From: Defluviitaleaceae bacterium
Lineage (GTDB): Bacteria; Bacillota; Clostridia; Lachnospirales; WQUN01
NCBI GenBank assembly: GCA_009785605.1
Contig: WQVY01000024.1
Span: 1 to 34,650 of the forward strand
Reading direction: 5' to 3'
Length of the DNA: 34,650 nucleotides
This document shows, piece by piece, positions 6,962-15,680 of the stretch; position 1 is the first letter of the stretch; each line of letters starts with the position of its first letter. The position numbers were made by a program, and so were the translations under genes. Under the pieces are notes generated by a model. That model saw nothing but the letters and a program-made list of their open reading frames with translations. It did not search any database and was not told the origin of the DNA.

Positions 6962-7810
6962 TTACTGCTTCCCACTCGCATCCCTAACAAACCCCAAATA
7001 ACTATTATACCTAGAAAGATGTATATCATCGCCGACCTGTGCCTTAACGGCACAATCGGTTTCTTTGTCGTGCATGCAGTCAGAAAATTTACACATGCCC
7101 AGATATGGTGCAAACTCCAAAAACAAACCAGCAAAGTCCCGTGCTGGTATCCCTTCTACTTCCAGGGAAGAAAACCCTGGCGTATCTACTACATACCCGG
7201 CATCTAGCCGCAATATTTCTGCATGGCGGGTTGTATGCCTTCCGCGCCTTAGTCTTTTGCTTATTTCGCCTATTTCCATATCTGCGCCAGGTACAAGTGC
7301 GTTTATGATGCTGGACTTCCCTACCCCAGAAGGCCCAGCAAAGACATTGAGCTTGCCCTGCATATGGCTTTTAAGCTCATCAAAGCCCAACGCGCTTACT
7401 GTGGAAAGTTTTACTACGGGGTAGCCGGCTTTTATATATGGTAAATAAGGCGTGTCTGGCCCTTTTTGCAAATCATATTTGTTGATACAAATAACCGCGT
7501 CTATGCCCTCGTATGCTGCTTGCACCAGAAACCTGTCTAAAAGCCCCTCATGGAAAGCAGGCTGAGCCGCTGCCATTGTTACAATAACCTGGTCTATATT
7601 GGCTACAGGCGGGCGGCGCAGCATGTTGCTGCGGGGCTTAATAGAGTCTATTGAGTTTTTGGTAGTGTCAACAATTACATAGTCGCCTACATATGGCGTA
7701 ATTTGCCTGTTGCGAAAGACACCACGGGCTGTACACACATAAGTGTCGTTATCGCATACAACGGTGTACTCACCGCCTACGCCTTTGGTTATAAGACCTT
7801 CCCTATTCAT
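6962..7810 (-). CDS. rsgA: Ribosome small subunit-dependent GTPase A
   Basis: This circularly permuted GTPase has an N-terminal OB-fold domain, then G4 NKYD, G1 GPSGVGKSS, a threonine G2 (RHTTRH) and G3 DTPGF in that order. A C-terminal zinc site CKFSDCMHDKETDC follows. It assists late 30S subunit maturation. I choose the ATG at 7810 (282 residues) because the product then begins MNREGLITKGVGGEYTVV, in register with known RsgA N-termini; an ATG 15 nt upstream (7825) is also in frame. Neither has a strong ribosome site. It overlaps the end of the kinase gene (stop at 7803-7805), so translational coupling is likely. Last gene of the rsmB-prpC-prkC-rsgA operon. Confidence 0.95.
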   Translation of the reverse strand: MNREGLITKGVGGEYTVVCDNDTYVCTARGVFRNRQITPYVGDYVIVDTTKNSIDSIKPRSNMLRRPPVANIDQVIVTMAAAQPAFHEGLLDRFLVQAAYEGIDAVICINKYDLQKGPDTPYLPYIKAGYPVVKLSTVSALGFDELKSHMQGKLNVFAGPSGVGKSSIINALVPGADMEIGEISKRLRRGRHTTRHAEILRLDAGYVVDTPGFSSLEVEGIPARDFAGLFLEFAPYLGMCKFSDCMHDKETDCAVKAQVGDDIHLSRYNSYLGFVRDASGKQ

Positions 7811-10058
7811 TGAAATTAATCTCATGAGCGGAGATAAACCGTGAGTCTCCGTCTTCTATGGAGTACACGCCAAATATCACCAAGCCATTGCCTTCTACGT
7901 TTATATTCATAGGAAACTGCGTAACCAATACTGGCGCATTGTATGCTATTTCTGGGTCATATCCATACTGGTGGCGCATAATGCGCAAATGCACAAACTC
8001 TGTCCCGTATGGCACATCCCATAGCGCAATGTGTAGGACACGCGTTACTGTTGTTAGTGGTGGGTCTTGGTCTTGGTCTTGGTCAGTGTCATATGGGTCA
8101 TCTGGGTCAGGGTCATCTGGGGTGCTAGGGTCGTATGGGTCTTGGTCTTGGTCAGAATCTTGATCATCTTCGTCTTCATCTTCGTCATCATCGTCGTCTT
8201 CACCGGGTTCTGGCGTGGGGCCAGGTGTTGGGATGGGGTTCCCTGTACTTACAGAAAACCCTACCAGCGATTCCCTATCTACTATTGTTCCTGGCATTGG
8301 GTTTTGCCCGGAAACCATACCACGGGCGTACATTATACTTTCTTCTTGCAGTACAATCCCAGGAAGGAGCCCCGCTTCGCGCAGCAACTCTAGAGCTTGG
8401 TCTTGGGTACTGCCCAACAGGTGGGGTACGGTTACCTGGGCAGGGTAAGCATCATCCATCCCAAGGGATACATACACTATTATCATAGTACCCATGCCAA
8501 TGGGTGTATCTGTATCTGGCTCTTGATGGATTACTGTACCTGGCTCGGCTTCGTCTTCACGTTCTATTTCCATAATTTCTACTGGGAAATCTTCCAGCAG
8601 CTCGCGCACTTCTTCTATATCCATACCTATTATATCTGGCATAATATATGGCGATGGGCCAAGGCTTATGGTTACTTGTATGGCATCCCCTGGGGCCATG
8701 CCAACATAGTCATGGGACGGGGTCTGGTCTATGATATAACCATCGGGGACATAATTGTGGAAAATCGAGTCAAGGCGCGTTATTGTGAGCCTGGCCGCAC
8801 CCGCCGCAGTTACAGCATCGTCGTATGACATACCTATAACATTTGGCGGCGAAAGGCGCTGTGTACGCAGCCGTTGGAATATGGCATTAGAAGCTAAAAG
8901 TATAACCACCGTAATTATTATGCCCAAGCCAACACCAGAAAGTATAGCTATACGGGTTGCTTTTTTTTCTTCTGGTGTGAGTTCCTTTTTGCTGTCGTAG
9001 TCGTCTTCTTCGCCTTCATAGTCGTCGTAGTCGTAGTCTTCATATATATAGTCTTCATATTCGCTGTTTACATTGTCACCAGGTTCTGCTTCATAGTTGG
9101 GACTTGTGTCTGGATTTGAGTTTGAGTTTAAAATTGTGGGCGGCGTTTGCCTTCGTATTATTTCGTCTCTTTCTTCTTGGGTTATGGTATGTGTCATGTT
9201 TGCGTCTGTCGCGGGCTGCACAAAGCCGCCACTGGAGTCTGTTAGTGCGTATTTTAAGTCGTGGGCCATTTCTTGCATATCGTTGTAGCGGTTGTTGGGT
9301 GATTTTGCTGTGGCTTTGTAGATTATACGGGCCACGCTTTCGGAGATATTGGGGTTGATTTCTATTATGTCTGGCAGGGGGTCGTTGATTTGTTGCAGGG
9401 CCACTGTTACTACATTGTCGCCATCAAAAGGCAACTGGCCGGTAGCCATCTCAAACATTACTATCCCCAGCGAGTAGATATCTGTCTTATGGTCTACAAA
9501 GCCGCCACGAGCCTGCTCTGGCGAGAAATAATGGGCGCTTCCCATGCTTTCGCCGGCAGTTATTGTAGATGCTTTTGCAACGCGAGCTATACCAAAGTCT
9601 GCCACCTTGGCGTTACTGTTATTGTCGACTAGGATATTATGGGGCTTAATGTCACGATGCACTATACCGGCGCGATGCGCGGCTACCAGGCCGTCTGCTA
9701 TCTGGATAGCCATGCCAAGGGTTGCGTCATTGTCGAATGGGGCATAGTGGTTGATTATGTTTTTAAGATTTGCGCCTTCTATATACTCCAGCACAATATA
9801 ATAGATATCATGGTCTTGGCCATAATCGTAGATACTTACAATGTTTGGGTGACTTAGTGCCGCCGCCGCCATTGCTTCTATAGGAAAACGGCGCACGAAC
9901 TCAGCGTCTTGGGCAAGTTCTTCACGCAAGACTTTAAGTGATATATATCGCTCTAGCTTAATATCAAAGGCACGATAAACAACAGCCATACCCCCAGCCC
10001 CGAGATTGCTATCTATTTCATAGCGCCCGGCAATTAACTGCCCCGCTGAAAGCTTCAA
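7803..10058 (-). CDS. prkC: PASTA-domain serine/threonine protein kinase with extra C-terminal domain
   Basis: The 751-residue kinase senses peptidoglycan fragments and phosphorylates cytosolic targets. The kinase domain (about 12-275) shows the glycine loop LGAGGMAVVY, catalytic K42, HRDIKPHN (134-141), DFG (154-156) and the activation loop ending GSAHYFSPEQA. An acidic Tyr-rich juxtamembrane stretch (330-360) precedes one membrane helix (about 367-394). Three PASTA domains follow outside the cell (about 400-466, 471-533, 540-606). Unlike the usual architecture, the protein continues with a Pro then Asp/Glu/Gln-rich linker (607-666) and a beta-rich domain of about 84 residues (668-751) that I do not recognise. 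The start is TTG within the overlapping TTGA of the phosphatase stop, 8 nt after AAAGGG. Confidence 0.95.
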   Translation of the reverse strand: MKLSAGQLIAGRYEIDSNLGAGGMAVVYRAFDIKLERYISLKVLREELAQDAEFVRRFPIEAMAAAALSHPNIVSIYDYGQDHDIYYIVLEYIEGANLKNIINHYAPFDNDATLGMAIQIADGLVAAHRAGIVHRDIKPHNILVDNNSNAKVADFGIARVAKASTITAGESMGSAHYFSPEQARGGFVDHKTDIYSLGIVMFEMATGQLPFDGDNVVTVALQQINDPLPDIIEINPNISESVARIIYKATAKSPNNRYNDMQEMAHDLKYALTDSSGGFVQPATDANMTHTITQEERDEIIRRQTPPTILNSNSNPDTSPNYEAEPGDNVNSEYEDYIYEDYDYDDYEGEEDDYDSKKELTPEEKKATRIAILSGVGLGIIITVVILLASNAIFQRLRTQRLSPPNVIGMSYDDAVTAAGAARLTITRLDSIFHNYVPDGYIIDQTPSHDYVGMAPGDAIQVTISLGPSPYIMPDIIGMDIEEVRELLEDFPVEIMEIEREDEAEPGTVIHQEPDTDTPIGMGTMIIVYVSLGMDDAYPAQVTVPHLLGSTQDQALELLREAGLLPGIVLQEESIMYARGMVSGQNPMPGTIVDRESLVGFSVSTGNPIPTPGPTPEPGEDDDDDEDEDEDDQDSDQDQDPYDPSTPDDPDPDDPYDTDQDQDQDPPLTTVTRVLHIALWDVPYGTEFVHLRIMRHQYGYDPEIAYNAPVLVTQFPMNINVEGNGLVIFGVYSIEDGDSRFISAHEINFNE

Positions 10059-10810
10059 TTGGTTTCACCCTTTACGTCTATGATTATTGCAGATATATTG
10101 TCTATGCCGCCGTTGTTGTTTGCGGCATCAATTAGCGCCTGTGCCCGGGCTTGGGTAGGCGCGTCATGAGTTGCTATATGCATGATTTCGCTGTCATGCA
10201 GCATGTCTGTTAACCCATCCGAGCATAGTAATACGGAGGCTATACCCTGTAAGTCATGAAGGGTACCGTCTACATTAATTGGCGGTTTGCAGCCAAGCAC
10301 ACGGGTCAACTGGTTGCGGTTTGGGTGCGTTTTGGCATTGGCTGGGGTAAGGTTGCCGGCCAGCACCATTTCTGCTACGTAGGTATGGTCTACTGTGATT
10401 TGGGTTATATCGCTATTGTGTACTGTATAGATACGGCTATCGCCAATATGCGCTACGGCCAGCTTGCCATCCAGTACTACGCAAGCCGAAAATGTCGTGC
10501 CCATCCCGCTTAGTGTAGGGCTTGTTAAAGAATATTCGTAGACTTCCTTGTTTGCATGGTCAACCGCCGCAACCAAAAGTGATACAGTTTCTTCTGGTGT
10601 TTGCGTGGGGCTTAACTGTGAATTGCGTATAAAATCGCAAAAAAACTCCAGTGACTTTGCGCTTGCCACTTCACCTGCATTGTGGCCACCCATACCATCG
10701 GCAACTACAAACAGGTTGGGAAGTGGGCCTATTTTGTTGGTTGTGAAATATATCGTGTCTTCGTTGTGGCTTCTTACCATACCTATTGCTGTTAGACCGG
10801 CTATGTTCAT
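10055..10810 (-). CDS. prpC: PP2C-type serine/threonine phosphatase (Stp1/PrpC)
   Basis: The 251-residue cytosolic metal-dependent phosphatase shows the PP2C motifs: RSHNEDT (13-19), the metal-binding ADGMGGHNAGEVAS (37-50, Asp38), AHIGDSRIY, LLCSDGLTDML and NNGGIDNISAI. It reverses phosphorylation by the PASTA kinase. Its stop overlaps the kinase start by 4 nt (TTGA), and it follows rsmB by 63 nt; a ribosome site AAAGGGG precedes the ATG. The gene pair and order match other Firmicutes. Confidence 0.96.
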   Translation of the reverse strand: MNIAGLTAIGMVRSHNEDTIYFTTNKIGPLPNLFVVADGMGGHNAGEVASAKSLEFFCDFIRNSQLSPTQTPEETVSLLVAAVDHANKEVYEYSLTSPTLSGMGTTFSACVVLDGKLAVAHIGDSRIYTVHNSDITQITVDHTYVAEMVLAGNLTPANAKTHPNRNQLTRVLGCKPPINVDGTLHDLQGIASVLLCSDGLTDMLHDSEIMHIATHDAPTQARAQALIDAANNNGGIDNISAIIIDVKGETN

Positions 10811-10873
10811 ATTGCCACCCCTTTACTTACAAAATGGTTTATCGGTATCATCAAAACCGGAAGCACTACGATA

Positions 10874-12331
10874 TTAGCTGATTTTTACCATTGCCGCAAC
10901 AAAAAAACCGTCATTGGCAGGGCCGGGGAGGATTTGTACACAGTCGTCCTCTTGTATAAAGCGCATTTCGCCGGGCTGCGGTAGTGATATCGGGCGTATT
11001 TTAAACTGGTGATGCTGCAAAAACCATCGAATATTATCAATATTTTCTTCCCGCGCTACCGTGCATGTAGAATATACTAGAATGCCGCCGGGCTTTACAT
11101 ATCTTGCGCCTATAGCTAACATATCGCGTTGTTTTTGTGCCAGGTCCGTGATATCGGACGGGTTACGGTTATATTTTATTTCTGGCCTCTTGCGAATAGT
11201 ACCAAATCCAGAGCATGGCACATCCAAAAGTACAGCATCTGCGGTGGCATCAAGGTTAGAGTCATGTATTGTTGCATCCATGATTTCTGGGGTAATGCAG
11301 GTCAAGCCCAGCCGTTTCATTGACTCGCTTATGAGGTTTGTGCGGTGCGGGTATATGTCAAAGGCACGTACACGGCCTGTGTCACCCATACAACATGCAG
11401 CAGCAAAGGATTTGCCACCCGGTGCGGCACATAAGTCTATGACGGTCTGGTTGCTTTTAAGCCCCATGGCTGTTACAGAAAAAATCGCGCCTGGGTCCAT
11501 TACAATAAAAAGGCCGTCGCGGAAGGCGGCAAGTTTGGATATGTCCCCCGTATTGCGGACTGTTAAAAAATCGCTTAACGAGGAAGCTGTTGGCGCGCAA
11601 TCTACCCCTTCGCTGATTAAAGCGGTGGTTAGAGCAGCTGGGGTCGTTTTGTGAGTGTTGGTTAATATCGTCACCGGCGGCGGCTGGTGGCTGCTTTGGC
11701 AAAAATACTCGGCCTCGCTGGCACCCAGCCATTTGACTAGGTTTTTTGCAAGCCATATAGGATAAGAATATCGCAGCGCAAGATACTCAGCGCTGCCTTG
11801 GCTTGGCATGGGTGGGGTGTTTGGCTGGCGTACTATGGTCCTTAGAACCCCATTTACAAAGCCGCTTAGCCCAGCATATCCGTGAGTTTTTGCCAATATC
11901 ACTGCCTCGTTAACGGCGGCGCTTTCGGGGGTTTTTTCTATATGCCGTAGCTGGCATACAGACATGCGAAGCAGGTTGCGGATAAATGGCTTCATCTTAT
12001 CCACCGGCACACTAGAAAATGTATTTAGCACAGTGTCAATATAAATGAGATTGCGAAGGGTTTCGTTTACAAGCTCTGTAACAAAGGCCCTGTCGCGGGA
12101 GTCTAGGCTTGTAAGAGGCAGCGTTTTACGCAGGGCAATGTTGGCATATGCGCCGGATTCTAATATATCGGATAGGATAGACACGGCCACTGCGCGGCCG
12201 GTTTTGAATTGCGCGTCCTTTTGAGATGGCTCATTTTGAAATGATTCTTTTTGAAATGGTTTCTTTTGGAATGGCTCTTTTTTTATTGGCGTTTTGTTTT
12301 GCGATGCCATTTTTTTGACGGGTTTTTTCAA
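10874..12331 (-). CDS. rsmB: 16S rRNA (cytosine-967-C5)-methyltransferase with repetitive N-terminal extension
   Basis: The 485-residue protein has an N-terminal NusB-like RNA-binding domain (about 44-170) and a class I methyltransferase domain with SAM motif CAAPGGKS (301-308), the two catalytic cysteines C373 (VPCSGFG) and C423 (STCT), and PGGILVYS. It methylates C967 of 16S rRNA during 30S assembly. About 40 Lys/Gln-rich residues precede the NusB domain (KKEPFQKKPFQKESFQNEPS); they are encoded by four 15-bp tandem repeats and are not part of the usual enzyme. The start is TTG at 12331 behind AGAGGTG; an ATG eight codons later is the alternative. First gene of the rsmB-prpC-prkC-rsgA operon. 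Confidence 0.95.
   Translation of the reverse strand: MKKPVKKMASQNKTPIKKEPFQKKPFQKESFQNEPSQKDAQFKTGRAVAVSILSDILESGAYANIALRKTLPLTSLDSRDRAFVTELVNETLRNLIYIDTVLNTFSSVPVDKMKPFIRNLLRMSVCQLRHIEKTPESAAVNEAVILAKTHGYAGLSGFVNGVLRTIVRQPNTPPMPSQGSAEYLALRYSYPIWLAKNLVKWLGASEAEYFCQSSHQPPPVTILTNTHKTTPAALTTALISEGVDCAPTASSLSDFLTVRNTGDISKLAAFRDGLFIVMDPGAIFSVTAMGLKSNQTVIDLCAAPGGKSFAAACCMGDTGRVRAFDIYPHRTNLISESMKRLGLTCITPEIMDATIHDSNLDATADAVLLDVPCSGFGTIRKRPEIKYNRNPSDITDLAQKQRDMLAIGARYVKPGGILVYSTCTVAREENIDNIRWFLQHHQFKIRPISLPQPGEMRFIQEDDCVQILPGPANDGFFVAAMVKIS
12219..12278. repeat. Four 15-bp tandem repeats inside rsmB
   Basis: Four 15-bp units start at 12219, 12234, 12249 and 12264. On the plus strand each starts TTTTGA or TTTTGG followed by a GATG/AATG core; the two central units share TTTTGAAATG. 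In frame they encode the PFQK/SFQN-type pentapeptides of the RsmB N-terminus. The 11-mer TTTTGAAATGG of the third unit recurs twice (minus strand) near 25918-25946. Confidence 0.8.
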
Positions 12332-12361
12332 TTGTCACCTCTTTGGAGTTTATGAGTTATG

Positions 12362-12390
12362 ATTATAGCCGGGTTTTATCCTTATCGCAA
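12362..12390 (-). promoter_or_regulatory. Sigma-A promoter of the rsmB operon
   Basis: On the minus strand TTGCGA (12390-12385), a 17-nt spacer and a perfect TATAAT (12367-12362) face rsmB. Transcription would start near 12355, about 24 nt before the TTG start codon. Confidence 0.75.
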
Positions 12391-12440
12391 TTAAAATGTA
12401 ATATAGACTTCGTCATAAACTGTCCCAAAACCCGTCCACA

Positions 12441-12449
12441 TGATATAAT
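12441..12449 (+). promoter_or_regulatory. Extended -10 promoter of the GHL10-amidase operon
   Basis: TGATATAAT gives TG, one base, then a perfect TATAAT (12444-12449), an extended -10 element. No good -35 hexamer is present at 16-18 bp (TGTCCC at 12421-12426). The start would be near 12456, giving a leader of about 150 nt. Confidence 0.6.
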
Positions 12450-12607
12450 CTTCACATTAACGCGCATAGCTCTTGTAAATTTGGCAGGTCTTGCATAAAA
12501 ACGCAAGCAAGCGAACATGTTAATCAAGAATTAGAAGCTGTCGGCTAGGAACATAGCTTCTTATACATACCGGACGTTGGTTTCGGTTATCACAAAGTGG
12601 GGTAAAT
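12450..12607 (+). other. Long untranslated leader of the GHL10-amidase gene
   Basis: About 150 nt of leader without an open reading frame of note. Two hairpins can be drawn: CTTGC (12490-12494) with GCAAG (12503-12507), and AGAAGCT (12533-12539) with AGCTTCT (12555-12561) around a 15-nt loop. No T-run follows either, and I could not match it to a known riboswitch. A weak G-rich ribosome site (GTGGGGT) precedes the ATG. Confidence 0.35.
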
Positions 12608-15600
12608 ATGACAAAACCAAAAACTCAACATTTAATTATTATATGTATACTAGTGCTAATATTGGCTATATCCCCTAACATCCCGGCGCTTAGCAGGGTT
12701 ACTACAGTCCAAGGGTCACCCCCGCAGTCTACAGGCATGCGCGGGGTATGGGTCACATCTGCTTATAATTTAGACTTTCCGTCTCGCCGCGGCATGACCG
12801 CAGCCCAGATGCGCAACGAGATTGATACCATACTTGCCCGTACGTACAGCCTAGGGATGAACGCCGTGTTTGTACAAGTGCGCCCTGCTGCAGACGCTTT
12901 GTACCGGTCAAATATTTTCCCATGGTCTGTACAGCTTACCGGCACGCGCGGCCAAGCCCCACCAGATAATTTTGACCCATTGGCATACTGGATACAGCAG
13001 GCACATGCCCTCAACATAGAAGTCCATGCCTGGATTAACCCATACCGCATAACACATCGCTCCGAAAACATAACCAACGTAAACCAGCTACCACAAGGCC
13101 ACCCCGCGCGGGAAAACCCATCATGGGCAATTGCATACAATGGCTCTTTATTCTTTGACCCAGGCAACCCCGCAGTACGCCAGCTTATAGCAGACGGTGT
13201 AGCGGATATTATGAACAACTACAATGTAGACGGTATCCACCTAGACGATTATTTTTACCCAAGTCGCAATTTCCCAGATAGCGCAAGCTTTGCCGCACAC
13301 GGTGCTGGTATGAATATCCACGACTGGCGGCGGCAAAATGTAAACCAGATGATACAACTATTGCAGTCTACCGTAAGGGAGATTAACCCCAGCGTACGCT
13401 TTGGCATATCCCCAACCGCAATATGGATGAACCGCAGCAACGACCCACGCGGCAGCGACACCAGGGGCAACGAAAGTTTCCACGCCCTGTATGCAGACAC
13501 CAGGCGTTGGGTGCTAGAAGGCTGGGTAGACTATATCGCACCACAAATATACTGGTATATAGGCTACGACAGAGCCGACTATGAACGTGTACTAAGCTGG
13601 TGGGAGGACCTAACCGCCGGTACAAATGTTGACCTGTATGTAGGCATGGCAATTTACAGGGAAGTACAAGGCCGCAACAACTGGGACGGGGAAATATTGC
13701 GGCAGCTTAACCGCAATGCCACCTCTAGTGAGGTACGAGGTAGTATTTTCTTCAGGGCTACGCATATGGTTGGGCCTGTTGGGGATACTGTAGGGCAGTT
13801 TTATGCGCAGCACTTGCAAGGGCAGCCGCCTACTAGTACTCCCACGCCGGAAAATACACCCCAGCCAGGTCACGACGATGTTTATAACGAAGAACCTACC
13901 GCAACCCCAGAGCCAACCCCATCACCAACCACAGGCCCTACGGTAGTGATGGATAGCTTATTAGTAGCACAGCCGTCCCGTGACTTTACGGTAAGGGATG
14001 CTACGGGCTTTAACTTCTTTGGCAGCGCAGTACCTGGTGTGCCGCTGTATGTAAACGGCACACTTGTTACCAACCGCACTGCGGAAGGCTTCTTTAGCAT
14101 ATTTATGCCGCTGGAGCGTGGCCAAAACACATTTACTTTTACCCAAGAAGGGCAAACACCGGTTACAAGGGTTGTAACCAACTCTGGGCCGGCTTTGGCA
14201 ACGCCCGCACCGCCTATGGCAAGCCCAGGGGTAATAAATGTTGCACCTGCCGCCAATGTATGGGCCGCAGCCAGCAGCCCCATAACTCTAAGGGCAACAG
14301 CCCCAGCCGGCGCTGTTGTTTACGCGCTAATCGGCGGCGAGACCATACTACTAACCCAGTCCAACCCCAACTTGACAAGCACCGCCAACAATATAACCCC
14401 TGCCCTATTTACGGGCCAGTTTACACCCAACGCCAACGCCGCTGACTATGCAATTACAGAAATAGGCCGCCCCGTGTATAACATGACATGGAACGGCCAC
14501 ACAGCCACGGCCACAGCCACCGGCCGCATCTACCAAATTGGGCCGTACGCACCTTTTTATGCGGAGGTTACTGCGGCATCTGCGTGGGTTTTCCCTGAAG
14601 CAACAACTACAGGCGGCTCGCACTGGATGATACATCGCGGCCAACGTGACAGGGTCATAACCTCCAACGGCTACTGGACACGGCTACAGTCCGGCGTGTG
14701 GGTAGAGTCTGCCAACATACGCACATGGGTCGAGACAGACGAAGTATGCCCAATAGTTGCCCAAGCCGGCCGCCTTAGCGAAGGGCGATACATCGTTGGC
14801 GAGCATGAAGACGTGATTGCATGGCACACAGATACAACCCCCGTAGCATTCGCCGAGTTTGACGGGAGCGAGTTAATTGTAACTATCGGTATGCAGAACA
14901 TTCTGCCGCCAATACTTCACGCGCCCGGCACGGCGTTATTCGAAGATATAACAATAGGGGAGCACAACGGCGTTGCTGCATATTTTATGACTCTGCGGCC
15001 AGAAGCACGGCTAGAAGGTTTTTATGTAAAGCAAGTAGGCAATGAGCTGCGGCTGGTACTTCGTAAGCGTAGGCCGCTAACCCCAGGCAACTACCCATTG
15101 GCTGGCTTTAATATCTTACTAGATGCCGGGCACGGCGATACGGACCCAGGTGCACTTGGCCCCATGGGCCGCGAAATGTCCGAACATTATCTAGTGCTAA
15201 TTTATACACAGCTTATAGCACAAAGGCTGCGTATTTTGGGCGCAGATGTAACCCTTGTGCGCGACGAAGATGTGTTTTATACATTGCAGCAGCGTGTTGA
15301 TATCAGCCGTAGCACCAAGCCGGATATGTTTATCTCCATCCACGCCAACAGCACACTAGAAACAACAGACGCTACCAATATCCACGGCTTTACCATGTGG
15401 CACCGCAACCCCAACAGCCGCCCCCTTGCGGAGGCTTTTGTAGACAACATGCACTATATCAACCCCATGACTACGCGCCACAGGGTAGTACATCAGGCAA
15501 ACCATTTTGTAAACCGCCCGGTGTGGGCACCGTCTGTTATTGTAGAAATTAGTTTCATGAACAATATCCAAGACTTTGCGTGGATGATTTGTCCCCTTAA

Positions 15601-15658
15601 CCAGAGCCGGTTTGCGTGGGCAACTGTTAACACTATCCTTGAGTATCTTCGGCAGTAA
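12608..15658 (+). CDS. Secreted GHL10 glycoside hydrolase fused to N-acetylmuramoyl-L-alanine amidase
   Basis: This 1016-residue envelope enzyme begins with a membrane helix or signal peptide (about 8-28). A GHL10 (DUF187, YngK/DigH-like) TIM-barrel domain spans about 43-400, with GVWVTSAYN, VFVQVRPAADALY, HAWINPYR, DGIHLDDYFYP and APQIYWYIGY. A Pro/Thr linker (405-442), an Ig-like region (450-520), a further beta region, an SH3-like domain (about 650-705) and an AMIN-like beta domain (about 745-820) follow. The C-terminus (834-1016) is an Amidase_3 domain with zinc ligands H842, E859 and H912 and catalytic E980. E. coli DigH cleaves glycan strands already stripped of peptides by amidases, so one polypeptide could carry two consecutive steps. 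It starts the operon with the glycosyltransferase-CsaB gene 22 nt downstream. Confidence 0.9.
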   Translation: MTKPKTQHLIIICILVLILAISPNIPALSRVTTVQGSPPQSTGMRGVWVTSAYNLDFPSRRGMTAAQMRNEIDTILARTYSLGMNAVFVQVRPAADALYRSNIFPWSVQLTGTRGQAPPDNFDPLAYWIQQAHALNIEVHAWINPYRITHRSENITNVNQLPQGHPARENPSWAIAYNGSLFFDPGNPAVRQLIADGVADIMNNYNVDGIHLDDYFYPSRNFPDSASFAAHGAGMNIHDWRRQNVNQMIQLLQSTVREINPSVRFGISPTAIWMNRSNDPRGSDTRGNESFHALYADTRRWVLEGWVDYIAPQIYWYIGYDRADYERVLSWWEDLTAGTNVDLYVGMAIYREVQGRNNWDGEILRQLNRNATSSEVRGSIFFRATHMVGPVGDTVGQFYAQHLQGQPPTSTPTPENTPQPGHDDVYNEEPTATPEPTPSPTTGPTVVMDSLLVAQPSRDFTVRDATGFNFFGSAVPGVPLYVNGTLVTNRTAEGFFSIFMPLERGQNTFTFTQEGQTPVTRVVTNSGPALATPAPPMASPGVINVAPAANVWAAASSPITLRATAPAGAVVYALIGGETILLTQSNPNLTSTANNITPALFTGQFTPNANAADYAITEIGRPVYNMTWNGHTATATATGRIYQIGPYAPFYAEVTAASAWVFPEATTTGGSHWMIHRGQRDRVITSNGYWTRLQSGVWVESANIRTWVETDEVCPIVAQAGRLSEGRYIVGEHEDVIAWHTDTTPVAFAEFDGSELIVTIGMQNILPPILHAPGTALFEDITIGEHNGVAAYFMTLRPEARLEGFYVKQVGNELRLVLRKRRPLTPGNYPLAGFNILLDAGHGDTDPGALGPMGREMSEHYLVLIYTQLIAQRLRILGADVTLVRDEDVFYTLQQRVDISRSTKPDMFISIHANSTLETTDATNIHGFTMWHRNPNSRPLAEAFVDNMHYINPMTTRHRVVHQANHFVNRPVWAPSVIVEISFMNNIQDFAWMICPLNQSRFAWATVNTILEYLRQ

Positions 15659-15680
15659 ATAAATACAACTGGGGGTAATC

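Noticed and set aside
6945-6968. Hairpin GCAGTA/TACTGC across the holA and rsgA stop codons as a terminator
   Set aside because: The stem is only 6 bp with a mismatch, and no T-run follows on either strand.
8215-8448. Several Trp/Gly/Val-rich plus-strand frames opposite prkC
   Set aside because: They are the complement of the Asp/Gln/Pro linker codons of the kinase and have no start signals.
12456-12607. Riboswitch in the leader of the GHL10-amidase gene
   Set aside because: I looked for the conserved cores of cyclic-di-GMP and cyclic-di-AMP riboswitches and did not find them; the two small hairpins alone are insufficient.
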